Shown here piece by piece: positions 35,398 through 44,963 of a DNA stretch of 64,000 bases. The notes below the pieces were generated by a model. It saw only the letters and a list, made by a program, of their open reading frames with translations. It was not told the DNA's origin and searched no databases. The position numbers and the translations under genes were made by a program. Position 1 is the first letter of the stretch; each line of letters opens with the position of its first letter. The DNA comes from Chitinophagaceae bacterium UBA1931. Its GTDB lineage: Bacteria; Bacteroidota; Bacteroidia; Chitinophagales; Chitinophagaceae. The stretch is taken from contig DDFJ01000004.1 of NCBI GenBank assembly GCA_002337125.1, positions 2,948,134-3,012,133 of the forward strand, given 5' to 3'.

Positions 35398-36519
35398 ATG
35401 AAACCAAATGAACGGATTAATGGATTTGATGCTTTGCGTTCTATTGCAATGTGGCTAGGAGTAGTGGTGCATTCTCTTATTGTGTATAAAGCAACGCCGG
35501 CACCTAACTGGCCGCATGATGAAAGTGCGGGGTATGTCTTTTTTGATTGGTTGTATGAATACATACATATCTTCAGAATGCCTTTGTTTTACTTTGTAGC
35601 AGGTTTTTTTTCTCGTCTGGTAATTGTTCAAAAGGGAATGCAATATTTCATAGACCAAAGATTTCGGCGAATTTTTATACCATTTGTGTTGTCTTCAATC
35701 CTGCTACTTCCGGTAAGTCTTTTGCCTTTTCATTTCTATAAATTTTTTTATGGTGAAAGACTAACCCTTGCTGAAGCAATTTCGGGCAGTTGTAAGCAAA
35801 TGTTACACTGGAATGGTTTTGCTCATCTTTGGTTTTTATATTATCTGTTGATTTTTTATATTATTGGAGTAACAGTTTTTTCTTTACTTAAGAAGCTGAA
35901 CATTCAACTTGAAATTAAGCTGCGGATTTTTTTTGAAACGTTTGGTTTCTTAAAAATTATAATTTTTATACTTGCTCTTTGGTTATTATTGCACTTCTTT
36001 AAGGCTTATACGCCTCCTGTTTATACTGGAATAAAACCCAATTTAGAATATTTATTATACTATGGGTTTTTCTTTTTCTGGGGCTGGGTTATGCAGGTGA
36101 ATATTAAAAGCATTTTTTCATTAACCCGGTTCTCATGGCTGTTTTTTATAAGTGGATTGTTGCTGTCTGTTTTGCGTTTTATTTTTAAAGATAAGTTAAG
36201 CGGTCCCATCTCATATCTTACCGCTTCAGTTGAAACAGTTTTTTTAGTAACAGGTTTTATTGGTATATTTCTGAAATATTTCAGCTCAAACAGCAAAAGG
36301 TGGAGGTATTTTTCTGATTCCTCTTATTGGGTTTATCTTGTACATCTTGTAATTGTTTCTTCAACTCAGATATTACTATTAAACACGTTTATTCCTCCTT
36401 TTTTGCGTATGCCAATAGTGTTTATTATAGCTTTAATTCTTTCACTTGTGAGTTACCATTTGTTTGTTAGGTTTACAATAATTGGCACTTACCTGCACGG
36501 AAAGCGTGAAAGAAAGTAA
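35398..36519 (+). CDS. Acyltransferase family 3 membrane protein (OpgC-like)
   Basis: 373 aa with about 10 membrane helices. The N-terminal motif RINGFDALRSIAMWLGVVVH, with an Arg and the conserved catalytic His, marks the acyltransferase-3 family, which O-acylates glycans such as glucans and O-antigens. Loops have IFRMPLFYFVAGFFS, also family-typical. It lies just downstream of the giant esterase-containing gene but after a terminator, so it is probably a separate unit. Probably decorates the surface polysaccharide. Confidence 0.85.
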   Translation: MKPNERINGFDALRSIAMWLGVVVHSLIVYKATPAPNWPHDESAGYVFFDWLYEYIHIFRMPLFYFVAGFFSRLVIVQKGMQYFIDQRFRRIFIPFVLSSILLLPVSLLPFHFYKFFYGERLTLAEAISGSCKQMLHWNGFAHLWFLYYLLIFYIIGVTVFSLLKKLNIQLEIKLRIFFETFGFLKIIIFILALWLLLHFFKAYTPPVYTGIKPNLEYLLYYGFFFFWGWVMQVNIKSIFSLTRFSWLFFISGLLLSVLRFIFKDKLSGPISYLTASVETVFLVTGFIGIFLKYFSSNSKRWRYFSDSSYWVYLVHLVIVSSTQILLLNTFIPPFLRMPIVFIIALILSLVSYHLFVRFTIIGTYLHGKRERK

Positions 36520-36531
36520 AAGAAACTTGTT

Positions 36532-37371
36532 TTAAGTATTTATAAATTCTTCGAGTCTTGTAAATAAATCAGATGAAACATCACTTTCAAGTTTTCGGGC
36601 AAATAGTTTTTCTGATTTAATTAGCTTTTCAAAGTCCGCTGAAGTAAGTATCCGGGGATGGCCTTTTGTTTGCCCTGTCCAATCTACATAAACGAGGTTA
36701 TTCCGGATATTTGATCTGAAATCTGAATTGAACAACGCTGTTGAAAAGATAAATTCATCGGCACCCCAGCAATATTTATAATATCTCACAATTGCAGGAT
36801 TTTGCTTTAGAAATGAAATAATATATGATGCAGCATTTTTTGTAATTGTAAACCAGTTGGCCCTGCCTACAATTTTATGGTTTAACGGATAAATTCTTTT
36901 CGGTAATATTTTGTTTGCAATAAATTGTAATTTGAATTTACCTGGGACCCGCCAGTTAATAAAATGATATTCATAAATGCGATGTGCAGCTTCTTTCCAT
37001 TCTTCCTCTATTGATTCACAAGTGATAAATTCAGTGCCCCTTCTCTTCAGAATATATTGATAAATGTAATCAGCCGGTTTAATAGGGAAATCCTGACCGG
37101 AGATAACATTAATATAATCGTAATCGTTAAATATTATTTCTTCAAAGCCATTCAGGGTTGCCTGAATGGTACCATATCCTGCCCAGTAAATTTTTGTCCG
37201 GTTTTTAATAAAAAAAACATCGCTTCCGTTCTCAAGATATTTGAATGGTTCCTGATCTGTTTTTTTGTCAATATGAATATAAAACGTAAACGCAGGATGT
37301 CTTAATGCAGCAAGTAACCGTTCAAGCTGTTCAGGATTTTTATGAACTAATATTAAATGTGCAATTTTCAT
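36532..37371 (-). CDS. Core-2/I-branching beta-1,6-N-acetylglucosaminyltransferase family protein (GT14)
   Basis: 279 aa. MKIAHLILVHKNPEQLERLL at the N-terminus and YIHIDKKTD are typical of the GT14 fold; NVISGQDFPIKP and GADEFIF are conserved. In eukaryotes the enzyme makes beta-1,6-GlcNAc branches; bacterial homologues occur in polysaccharide loci with unknown linkage. There is no membrane helix. It follows the Wzx gene on the minus strand by 74 bp. Confidence 0.85.
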   Translation of the reverse strand: MKIAHLILVHKNPEQLERLLAALRHPAFTFYIHIDKKTDQEPFKYLENGSDVFFIKNRTKIYWAGYGTIQATLNGFEEIIFNDYDYINVISGQDFPIKPADYIYQYILKRRGTEFITCESIEEEWKEAAHRIYEYHFINWRVPGKFKLQFIANKILPKRIYPLNHKIVGRANWFTITKNAASYIISFLKQNPAIVRYYKYCWGADEFIFSTALFNSDFRSNIRNNLVYVDWTGQTKGHPRILTSADFEKLIKSEKLFARKLESDVSSDLFTRLEEFINT

Positions 37372-37445
37372 AAAATTCTGACTGAAGAGTTCTTTGTATG
37401 GAAAAGAATAATAATTATCATTAGGTAAATAATATTTACAAAAAA

Positions 37446-38810
37446 TTACGCTTTATTTTTTACACTTTTTTGCTGTAATAATGTTTTTATTTTCGAATAA
37501 GCAAGTAAATAATATTCTTTGCTGTAAACAGGTATGTTTGATAAATTAAATCCAATTTCTTTTTTGACAATAAAATACCAGGTTACAAAAGTTATTAACG
37601 AAGTGATAAGCGAACCCACGGCAGCACCATAAAACCCGATTAGTTTTAAACAGATAAAAGTAATGATCAGGTTTATAAGAAGGGAAAGCGTGCTGATTGC
37701 AAAGCATAACTTCGTTTTTCCAAGAGAATATAGCGTTGTAGCTGCCTGGTGCTGTAATATTCCTATAACACTGATGAGCATATATATTTGTAAAATTGGT
37801 GCAGATGCTAAGTATTTATCTCCGGCAATGATATAAATAATCAGCTTCGGAAAAAGAATGAATAAAATTGCAACAGGAATAATTAATGACAGCAAGACGG
37901 CCACCATTTTTTCATATAAATATTTTACTTTTTTTATTCCTTCTTCTGATGAAGCAAGCGATAATTTGGGAAATATAATATCAGCAGCTGCATATGTTGG
38001 TATATCAATAAAGCCATTTATTCTTTTTGCTGCATTATAAAATGCGATTGATCCGGGTATTATTGCTGCAGTCATGAATTGATCTGCATTTGAGTAAATG
38101 TTTGATACCACACCTGATCCAAAAATATAGCCACCATAATTTAATATTTTCTTTATCCATAGAACCGTTGGGTTAAATTTCATTAACAGGTATTTCTTGC
38201 TGAAAATAAAGAGTGTAATTGCTCCAAGAAAAATGGTTATGGACTGATATAAACCAAGCAGAAACATATTGATTGGTTTTTTTAAAAGAAAGTGAATGAC
38301 CAAAAAAATAAAGAAGCACAGTTGCCTGAGAAAATTGCCGGCGAATACACCTTTAAAATCAAAATGAGAAAGCTGTACAGCTTCCAGATGGGAGAAAAAA
38401 ACCATGCTTATTAAGCCTGGAATAAACCAAATCAATATAATGTACAAATCGTTTGCTGAATTAAAAAAGACACCTATTTTTTTACCCGTTAATAAAATAA
38501 GAGCAATGAAAATAATATTGATGGAAATATTAATAAGTAAAGATGAAGATGCAATAACCGCTTTTTGTTCACCCTCAATGTTTGCTGTTACAAATTTTAT
38601 ATGTGCATTTTTTAATAGGGCACTTTTTGTGTTTTCAAATACTGTTATAATTGTAAGAAAAAGAGCCCAGGTTCCCATTTGAGAAATACTTAAGCTTCGG
38701 ATGAGTATAAAAAAATTAATAAACCCGAAAAAAATGAGTGCAAAACGCTGCAGCATTGAAAAAAAAGCCGAACGAACCCAATAGGAAGAAAAAAGACTGG
38801 AAAAACTCAT
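37446..38810 (-). CDS. Wzx-type polysaccharide flippase (MATE/MVF superfamily)
   Basis: 454 aa with about 12-14 membrane helices and few charged residues outside loops, as in Wzx/oligosaccharide flippases. It carries the family-like AFYNAAKRINGFIDIP segment and a Phe-rich N-terminal SQMGTWALFL. It would move undecaprenyl-linked repeat units across the inner membrane, matching the phosphoglycosyl transferase and Wzy-like genes in the window. The C-terminus is Lys-rich. Confidence 0.85.
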   Translation of the reverse strand: MSFSSLFSSYWVRSAFFSMLQRFALIFFGFINFFILIRSLSISQMGTWALFLTIITVFENTKSALLKNAHIKFVTANIEGEQKAVIASSSLLINISINIIFIALILLTGKKIGVFFNSANDLYIILIWFIPGLISMVFFSHLEAVQLSHFDFKGVFAGNFLRQLCFFIFLVIHFLLKKPINMFLLGLYQSITIFLGAITLFIFSKKYLLMKFNPTVLWIKKILNYGGYIFGSGVVSNIYSNADQFMTAAIIPGSIAFYNAAKRINGFIDIPTYAAADIIFPKLSLASSEEGIKKVKYLYEKMVAVLLSLIIPVAILFILFPKLIIYIIAGDKYLASAPILQIYMLISVIGILQHQAATTLYSLGKTKLCFAISTLSLLINLIITFICLKLIGFYGAAVGSLITSLITFVTWYFIVKKEIGFNLSNIPVYSKEYYLLAYSKIKTLLQQKSVKNKA

Positions 38811-39291
38811 TTTTTTAAAAAGTGATGTTGTAATAATAAAGTTCGGATTGTAAGATAATGCTTTACTGAGATCTTAATTGCCTAATTACTGAAGGGATAA
38901 ATTTTGGGTCTGCGGGGGTATTAAAGGAGATTTCCTTGCGAGTTTTGTACAATTTGTTCGTAGTGATACGAGCGTTTTTCGTGATTTACTTGTGTAAAAA
39001 ATGAGTGGTAATGCAGATTGTAACAAGAAATTTAGTGGTTAAATTTGATTTTGGTTATTCAGTGTCTATATTTAAGCCTTATTGTTGAATAATCAGAAAC
39101 TATTAGATAATGTTATTAAAAAATACTGTGTATTTGGCATAAATTTTGTAAATCCTTGCACGTAAAATTAAGCTGTATAATTTTGCACCAAGAATAGTTT
39201 TACTGAAAATCCAATTATCAGTCTTTATGATCCAATTCAATGTTATTTTCAAATCCAATATTGGGTATATCCTAAAATACAGTACCATTCT
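38811..39291. other. Divergent intergenic region between Wzx and T9SS gene 2
   Basis: 481 bp with no gene. It contains a TTG-N19-TAATTTTG promoter match (separate entry) and a short dyad TCGTA-GTGA-TACGA (38958-38971). Confidence 0.6.
39155..39185 (+). promoter_or_regulatory. Bacteroidota-type promoter for T9SS gene 2
   Basis: CTTG at 39155-39158 and TAATTTTG (matching TAnnTTTG) at 39178-39185, separated by 19 bp. This fits the Bacteroidota -33/-7 consensus and would give a ~100-nt leader before the ATG at 39292. Confidence 0.6.
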
Positions 39292-42200
39292 ATGAAACGA
39301 CTTTTGTTCTTCTTAGCGCTGATGCAACTCGCTCATTCTCAGGCGCAAACAATTATGGGGCGGCAAATTGTTGATCAATTTGCAAAAACTAGCAGCGGAA
39401 CTCTTACGTATGGATTAACATGGTTACCCCAAACGTATAACAGTACATCCAGAAGTTATCCATTAATTATTGCTTTGCATGGAATTGGAGAGGTTGGTTC
39501 TATACAAGCTGATCTTTCAAAGCTTTATACTGCCTCTCCCCGATCAATCAGTGGTCAAATTGCAGATGGCTGGAATGCTGTGGCTGTGAACCCGTTAACC
39601 GGGAAAACAGATAGTTTTATTGTAGTGTCACCTCAAGCTCCTTCATGGAGTTACGGCTATAATGAACTGCGTTATATATTGCCTTCAATATTATCAAAAT
39701 ACAGGGTCGATTCAACCAGAATTTACCTGACGGGTCTTTCAGCAGGTGGCGACGGTGTGTTCACCACTTTTGGAAGCAGAGACAGCAATTTTATTAAAAT
39801 GTTTGCTGCTATGGCTACGGCAAATGGTGCAGGTGTTAGCGCAGCAAATGGTTATACTGATTTGCAAATTGAGCAAGGGTTGCGTTTTGGATCAACGTAT
39901 GGGGTTCGCATTTGGACAATTGCAAGTGAGTTAGATCAGTTTCTTACAACCGATTTAGGATATCATGACAGCTCGAATATGCTTAACCCCAAGCCTGCAA
40001 ATAAATTCACAGTTGTTGCAGGTATTGGGCATTCTGTTTGGGGTAAAGCTTATGATCCTTCATTCAGACCTGTAGTAAATTATTATGGTAAGACAGGTAC
40101 ATGTAACAATGGTTGTACTTATGGAGGTGTGCCTGTTGCACCGAATGGAAATGGGTCAACAGTAACCGGGTCAGGTATTACACAGGATAGTTTAAATTTA
40201 TACGAGTGGTTTTTGTTATCAAAAAGGTCATCAACTGTAACAGGTGGTAATCCTCCACCGGTTGTTATAAATCCACCTTCTTATTTATATCCTTCTGTTA
40301 CAGCAAGCGGAAATCAAACGATTACTTTGCCAACTTCATCTGTTAATGTTACAAGTTCTGCTGTAGCAACGAGTTCATCAATTGTTTCAACAAATTGGTA
40401 CAAGCTGAAAACTCCGGGGCAAACAGCAAAAAAGGTAGTTTGGATTGGAAGCAGCACTACTGCGGGTGCAGGAGCTACTACTGAAGATAGTGCAGTTTTG
40501 TACCGGTTCTATAATTGGGGTGTTAAGAACGGGCTAATTAGTAATACTTCAACGGCAGCAAGCTGCAACTTAGGCGTATCAGGAGCTTCTGTGTTTAAGG
40601 GAATGCCAACCGGCTATACTCCAACGGGAGTTCAGGAAAGCCCTGATCCGGCACATAATGTAACAGCAGCGTTATCCTTAAATCCTGACATTGTTATTGT
40701 CAACTTTCCCACCAATGGGTATGATGTTTTGAGTATGTCTGAAATAATGATGGCATTCAGAACTATTTATAACACTGTTACTTCTGCCGGTAAGCAATGC
40801 TTTATAACTACAACTCAGCCCAGGGCCGATTTTAGTACAGCGGCACAATTAAAATTGCAAATAATCCGGGATAGCATTCTTACAGCTTTTGGAACAAATG
40901 CTATTAATTTTTATGATGGAATGGTTGTAACAGGAACTACTTCTCAAATACCTGAATATGCTTATGGTGATGGGATCCATTTTAATAATTTAGGCCACCA
41001 AATGTTATTTGAACAGGTTGTAGCCAGAAATATATTTGCACCTTATCAATCATCATCTGCAGTAATTACAAATAGCACAGTAAACAATACTTCAATTACA
41101 GGGCTTACAGCAGGTACTCATCTCTTTCAGGTAACTGTTAAAGATAGTCATGGCCAGAATATTTCTGCATTTACATCTGTTGCCGTTAATGCATCAAATA
41201 CAATTACTGCAAATGCAGGAAATGATCTGACTGTTACATTGCCTACTAACAATGCTACTTTAAATGGTAATGGGAGTACTGGTTCAATTACATCATATTT
41301 ATGGACAAAAGTTTCGGGACCAAACACGCCAGTAATTACCAATCCTTCTTCTGTCAGCACATCTGTAACCGGGTTGGTGCAGGGATCTTATGTATTTCAG
41401 TTATCTGTAAATACCGGAGCTAGTACAGATCAGGTAACGTTAACTGTTAATCCAGCAGTTTCTGTTGGTGGTTGTTCAGGGAAAAGTTACACTTATACTT
41501 CATCTGCTTTGGGCGGTGAGTATTATAATAATCAAAAACTGAATCCCGGTGATACATTATTTATCGATGGTTCGGCAAACTGGGAATACTTATATTTTGA
41601 AAACCTGAATGGTACTCCAACCTGTCCAATTTATATTTTACCTAAGAATGGACAGGTGAAAATTGTTAAGCCAGCTTCAACTCCTGCTGATCAGTCAAGA
41701 ACACAGGTGAAACTTCGTAATTGCAGTTATGTGAAATTTTTAGGTACAGGAATACCAGGTGAGAACTACGGATTTTATGTTCGCCCATACGGAGTGGATT
41801 CAGTTGCAAACGGGCAATTTTGTTTTGTAATTGAAGGGAGAAGTAAAAATATTGAAGTAGCAAATACTTTTATTACATCAGGCGGTGTAGGTTTTGATAT
41901 AAAAGAAGATGGGGGATGTGATCCTAATTATAACTATCCTAACTGGGTAATTGACAGCGTTTCCATTCATGATTGTAAAGTAACACGTATCTGGAACGAG
42001 GGGATGTACCTTGGAAATACAAGCCCCGATAACTCAGCTACCAGTTATGATCCCCGTCCTGTTGATTGTAATGGAGTAACAACTTATCCAATACCAATTC
42101 GTGTAGGCAACTTTAAAATTTATAATAATTATGTTGATAGTACGGGTCGTGGAGGAATTCAGTTGGCATCAGCAAGTTCAGGAATAAGCGAAATATATAA

Positions 42201-43563
42201 CAATACAGTTCGACATTCAGGCATGAATGGTGATGATGCTCAAGGTTCAGGAATTACTTTAGGTACTTACACAAGAGCTTATGTACATGATAATACTATT
42301 GTAAATACCTATACATGGGGTATTGCTTCTGTTGGTGGTTCGGGAACTAATATTGTATTGCGAATTGAAAACAATAAAGTTGATAGTTCTGGTTACTTAA
42401 CTCATTATGATCTTGCTACTACTTCCGGTTGGATCATCAATGCAAAATCAGAGCCAGCCTATGCAAATTCATTGACATGGCCACAATCAATTTTCCTTAC
42501 TACAAAACCAACACTATTTACGGACAGTACAAGGTTTTGGGTTAAAACAAACACTTTGGGACTAAGGAAAAGTAACTATGGAATTTCCTTAAACGACCAA
42601 TTGAATACTTTTCAGAAATCAGGTAATATTATTTGTGGTAATGTGAACTCATATGGAGGAACTCCATTAATAAATGTAGAAGAATTAACTCCTGTTTATT
42701 ATACTACGGATTGTAGTGGTGGCAGCAATAGAGCCCCTGTAGCGAATGCCGGATCAGATCAGACGATTACACTTCCTGTAAGCAGTGTAACGCTGAGTGG
42801 CAGTGGCAGTGATGCAGATGGAACGATCAGCAGTTACGGATGGGTGAAACTGAGTGGTCCCGCATCGGGCACGATCAGTACACCATCACAGGCCCAAACA
42901 ACAGTAACAGGATTAGTACAGGGCACTTACCAGTTTGTGTTGACAGTAACGGACAACAGCGGAGCAACCGGTAAGGATACAATGCAGGTAACAGTCAATG
43001 CAGCAGTGGTAACCAATAAAGCCCCTGTAGCGAATGCCGGATCAGATCAGACGATTACACTTCCTGTAAGCAGTGTAACGCTGAGTGGCAGTGGCAGTGA
43101 TGCAGATGGAACGATCAGCAGTTACGGATGGGTGAAACTGAGTGGTCCCGCATCGGGCACGATCAGTACACCATCACAGGCCCAAACAACAGTAACAGGA
43201 TTAGTACAGGGCACTTACCAGTTTGTGTTGACAGTAACGGACAACAGCGGAGCAACCGGTAAGGATACAATGCAGGTAACAGTTCAACCTGAAATACAAC
43301 TTTCCGTAATTAGTCTAAAATTATTTCCTAATCCAGCTAAGAATTCAACAATGCTGGAAATTAGCTCTGATTCAAAAGAAAGTTGGGTATTTGTCAAATT
43401 GTATAATTTAAACGGACTGCTTGTTCTTACGAAAGAAGTATATCGTACTGATTACAAAACTTTAATTCCAATTGATGTAAATCAGTTACAGGCTGGTACA
43501 TATTTTATACATGTAACTGTTAGCTCAAATAACACTCAGGTACTAAAAATGATAAAAAGATAA
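39292..43563 (+). CDS. Multidomain T9SS-sorted protein with esterase, SGNH and PKD/beta-helix domains
   Basis: 1423 aa. Signal peptide 1-18. The N-terminal alpha/beta-hydrolase-like domain (~20-325; LIIALHGIGEVG, nucleophile GLSAGG) parallels that of the giant protein upstream. A PKD-like half-domain starts near 340 and is interrupted at ~383 by an SGNH/GDSL-type hydrolase (~383-590; block I VWIGSSTTAGAG, block V DGIHFNNLGH), after which the PKD half resumes. A further PKD-like domain (~640-720), a right-handed beta-helix region (~740-1130), two identical PKD repeats and a type A sorting domain (LKLFPNPAKNS) complete it. Probably a surface glycan-directed enzyme. Confidence 0.88.
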   Translation: MKRLLFFLALMQLAHSQAQTIMGRQIVDQFAKTSSGTLTYGLTWLPQTYNSTSRSYPLIIALHGIGEVGSIQADLSKLYTASPRSISGQIADGWNAVAVNPLTGKTDSFIVVSPQAPSWSYGYNELRYILPSILSKYRVDSTRIYLTGLSAGGDGVFTTFGSRDSNFIKMFAAMATANGAGVSAANGYTDLQIEQGLRFGSTYGVRIWTIASELDQFLTTDLGYHDSSNMLNPKPANKFTVVAGIGHSVWGKAYDPSFRPVVNYYGKTGTCNNGCTYGGVPVAPNGNGSTVTGSGITQDSLNLYEWFLLSKRSSTVTGGNPPPVVINPPSYLYPSVTASGNQTITLPTSSVNVTSSAVATSSSIVSTNWYKLKTPGQTAKKVVWIGSSTTAGAGATTEDSAVLYRFYNWGVKNGLISNTSTAASCNLGVSGASVFKGMPTGYTPTGVQESPDPAHNVTAALSLNPDIVIVNFPTNGYDVLSMSEIMMAFRTIYNTVTSAGKQCFITTTQPRADFSTAAQLKLQIIRDSILTAFGTNAINFYDGMVVTGTTSQIPEYAYGDGIHFNNLGHQMLFEQVVARNIFAPYQSSSAVITNSTVNNTSITGLTAGTHLFQVTVKDSHGQNISAFTSVAVNASNTITANAGNDLTVTLPTNNATLNGNGSTGSITSYLWTKVSGPNTPVITNPSSVSTSVTGLVQGSYVFQLSVNTGASTDQVTLTVNPAVSVGGCSGKSYTYTSSALGGEYYNNQKLNPGDTLFIDGSANWEYLYFENLNGTPTCPIYILPKNGQVKIVKPASTPADQSRTQVKLRNCSYVKFLGTGIPGENYGFYVRPYGVDSVANGQFCFVIEGRSKNIEVANTFITSGGVGFDIKEDGGCDPNYNYPNWVIDSVSIHDCKVTRIWNEGMYLGNTSPDNSATSYDPRPVDCNGVTTYPIPIRVGNFKIYNNYVDSTGRGGIQLASASSGISEIYNNTVRHSGMNGDDAQGSGITLGTYTRAYVHDNTIVNTYTWGIASVGGSGTNIVLRIENNKVDSSGYLTHYDLATTSGWIINAKSEPAYANSLTWPQSIFLTTKPTLFTDSTRFWVKTNTLGLRKSNYGISLNDQLNTFQKSGNIICGNVNSYGGTPLINVEELTPVYYTTDCSGGSNRAPVANAGSDQTITLPVSSVTLSGSGSDADGTISSYGWVKLSGPASGTISTPSQAQTTVTGLVQGTYQFVLTVTDNSGATGKDTMQVTVNAAVVTNKAPVANAGSDQTITLPVSSVTLSGSGSDADGTISSYGWVKLSGPASGTISTPSQAQTTVTGLVQGTYQFVLTVTDNSGATGKDTMQVTVQPEIQLSVISLKLFPNPAKNSTMLEISSDSKESWVFVKLYNLNGLLVLTKEVYRTDYKTLIPIDVNQLQAGTYFIHVTVSSNNTQVLKMIKR
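40438..41060 (+). other. SGNH/GDSL hydrolase domain inserted in a PKD-like domain
   Basis: Translation from VWIGSSTTAG to QMLFEQVVARNIF shows the SGNH block I Ser and block V Asp/His. The flanks resemble the two halves of one PKD-like unit. Confidence 0.6.
42732..43283 (+). repeat. Perfect 264-bp tandem duplication encoding two PKD domains
   Basis: 42732-42995 and 43020-43283 are identical base for base, separated by a 24-bp linker (period 288 bp, 96 codons). Both copies stay in frame. Confidence 0.97.
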
Positions 43564-43586
43564 CAAGTAGTTGGTTGTTATATTAT

Positions 43587-43616
43587 AGCTGCCTCGATTT
43601 TGAGGCAGCTTTTTTA
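43587..43616. terminator. Intrinsic terminator
   Basis: Stem AGCTGCCTC (43587-43595) / GAGGCAGCT (43602-43610) followed by TTTTTT. Confidence 0.85.
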
Positions 43617-43662
43617 TTGATGATATTTTTTTAAATCAGGTGGGTTATATTTTTTTACATTC

Positions 43663-44841
43663 TCAGAAATTTTTCTTTAGCTTAAACTTTGAGAGAACTG
43701 TGTATAAGCCAATTGATGAAAGGATTATAAGAAATGGTTCTGCAGTATAAGTATATCTTGGCAAAGCAACTAAAAAGGTATGCACAATTGTTACTACAAC
43801 AAATGGGAAAATGAGGATGAAAGCATAATAATTTCTTTTTTGAGTCCACCAGCCAATAAAGCCAAAAACAATCAGAAACAGATTGACAGAACCGATCAGA
43901 AGCCTTGCTGCTAATTTGCGGTTTCCGTCTGAAGATGAAGGGAAAAATCCCCATAACTCCCACAAATTTGCACACCTGTTTTTTATAAACTTGCCGGGAT
44001 TATTTTTCATCTCATCAAAATACATTCTCATTGCATCACCGCTTGTTTTTATTTCAGGATGTTTATCGTTATACATCCAGTCAATATAACTTCCCGATGC
44101 TGTAATTGAATAAGCGATGTTCACTTTTCCATGGCCAGACAAAGAAAAAACGCCTGTTTTTTGACGGCAGTAAAAACCTGTAATCAAAACAGGTATGAGT
44201 AAGCCTGCTATTATACTCCAACTCACTTTTCTGAAGGGAATCAGCTCCGTTAAAGCAACTAATGGAAGAATCAGTAGTAATTCCGTACGTACAATGGTTG
44301 CAAGTCCAATAAATATTCCTGCCAGCAGGTTTTGTTTACGAAAATAGAAAAAGAAAAAACCTGTTATAAAAAATACGGAGGGAACTTCTGAAAGAATCCA
44401 TCTTACATAATTAATTTGCGTGGGGAAAAAAGCTATTAAGCAAGCAGCAATTAAGGCTATGTTGTTATTATTTGAGATTTTTTTTGTAATGTCATAAATA
44501 AAAAAAATGACGGCTGTGGAAAGGAATATGTTAAGCCACAACAGTACTGTGATAAAATAATTGCCGGAAAGATTTTTTGATAACGCAATAATGAACGGGT
44601 AACCGTTAGGGAAATAATTTTTGTATCCACCTGCTAAAAGTATATCTGCCTGCTCAAAATAATCAAGAGTATCTCTCTGTATATGAAATTTTGATACAAA
44701 AAAACAAACGATAACCCTTACCAGGAAACCTGCAAATAATATTGCCAGCATAAAAATGCGGCTGTTTTGATTTGTGCTCTTTTGATTAAATAGAACTGTT
44801 TTGTTGAATAGAAATGGTTTTTGTGTAAGGCTCATATCCAA
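43663..44841 (-). CDS. GT-C fold membrane glycosyltransferase (GT39/ArnT-like)
   Basis: 392 aa with about 9 membrane helices. The first external loop, HIQRDTLDYFEQADILL, carries the acidic residues expected for a GT-C catalytic site. Such enzymes use polyprenyl-phosphate sugars and act on the periplasmic side. Start is an ATG preceding a short polar N-terminus (MDMSLTQKPF). It lies alone, divergent from the next GT2 gene. Donor and acceptor unknown. Confidence 0.75.
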   Translation of the reverse strand: MDMSLTQKPFLFNKTVLFNQKSTNQNSRIFMLAILFAGFLVRVIVCFFVSKFHIQRDTLDYFEQADILLAGGYKNYFPNGYPFIIALSKNLSGNYFITVLLWLNIFLSTAVIFFIYDITKKISNNNNIALIAACLIAFFPTQINYVRWILSEVPSVFFITGFFFFYFRKQNLLAGIFIGLATIVRTELLLILPLVALTELIPFRKVSWSIIAGLLIPVLITGFYCRQKTGVFSLSGHGKVNIAYSITASGSYIDWMYNDKHPEIKTSGDAMRMYFDEMKNNPGKFIKNRCANLWELWGFFPSSSDGNRKLAARLLIGSVNLFLIVFGFIGWWTQKRNYYAFILIFPFVVVTIVHTFLVALPRYTYTAEPFLIILSSIGLYTVLSKFKLKKNF

Positions 44842-44918
44842 ATGTATTAATTATCGGTTATGATTTTAAATGTTTTAAGGTACATATTCAGGCATTGTTC
44901 ATATTTGTATAAAATAAT

Positions 44919-44932
44919 AAACTGTACAGTTT
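44919..44932. promoter_or_regulatory. Perfect 14-bp palindrome in divergent intergenic region
   Basis: AAACTGTACAGTTT, centred 31 bp upstream of the GT2 start at 44964 and 78-91 bp from the GT39-type start. It could be an operator for a dimeric regulator. Confidence 0.5.
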
Positions 44933-44963
44933 TATAAACGGGAAATAAGTTTTAATTTTCAGA

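Noticed and set aside
42732..43283. Repeat taken as a CRISPR or mobile element
   Set aside because: The repeat lies in frame inside a protein gene and encodes PKD domains; no short spacers and no transposase.
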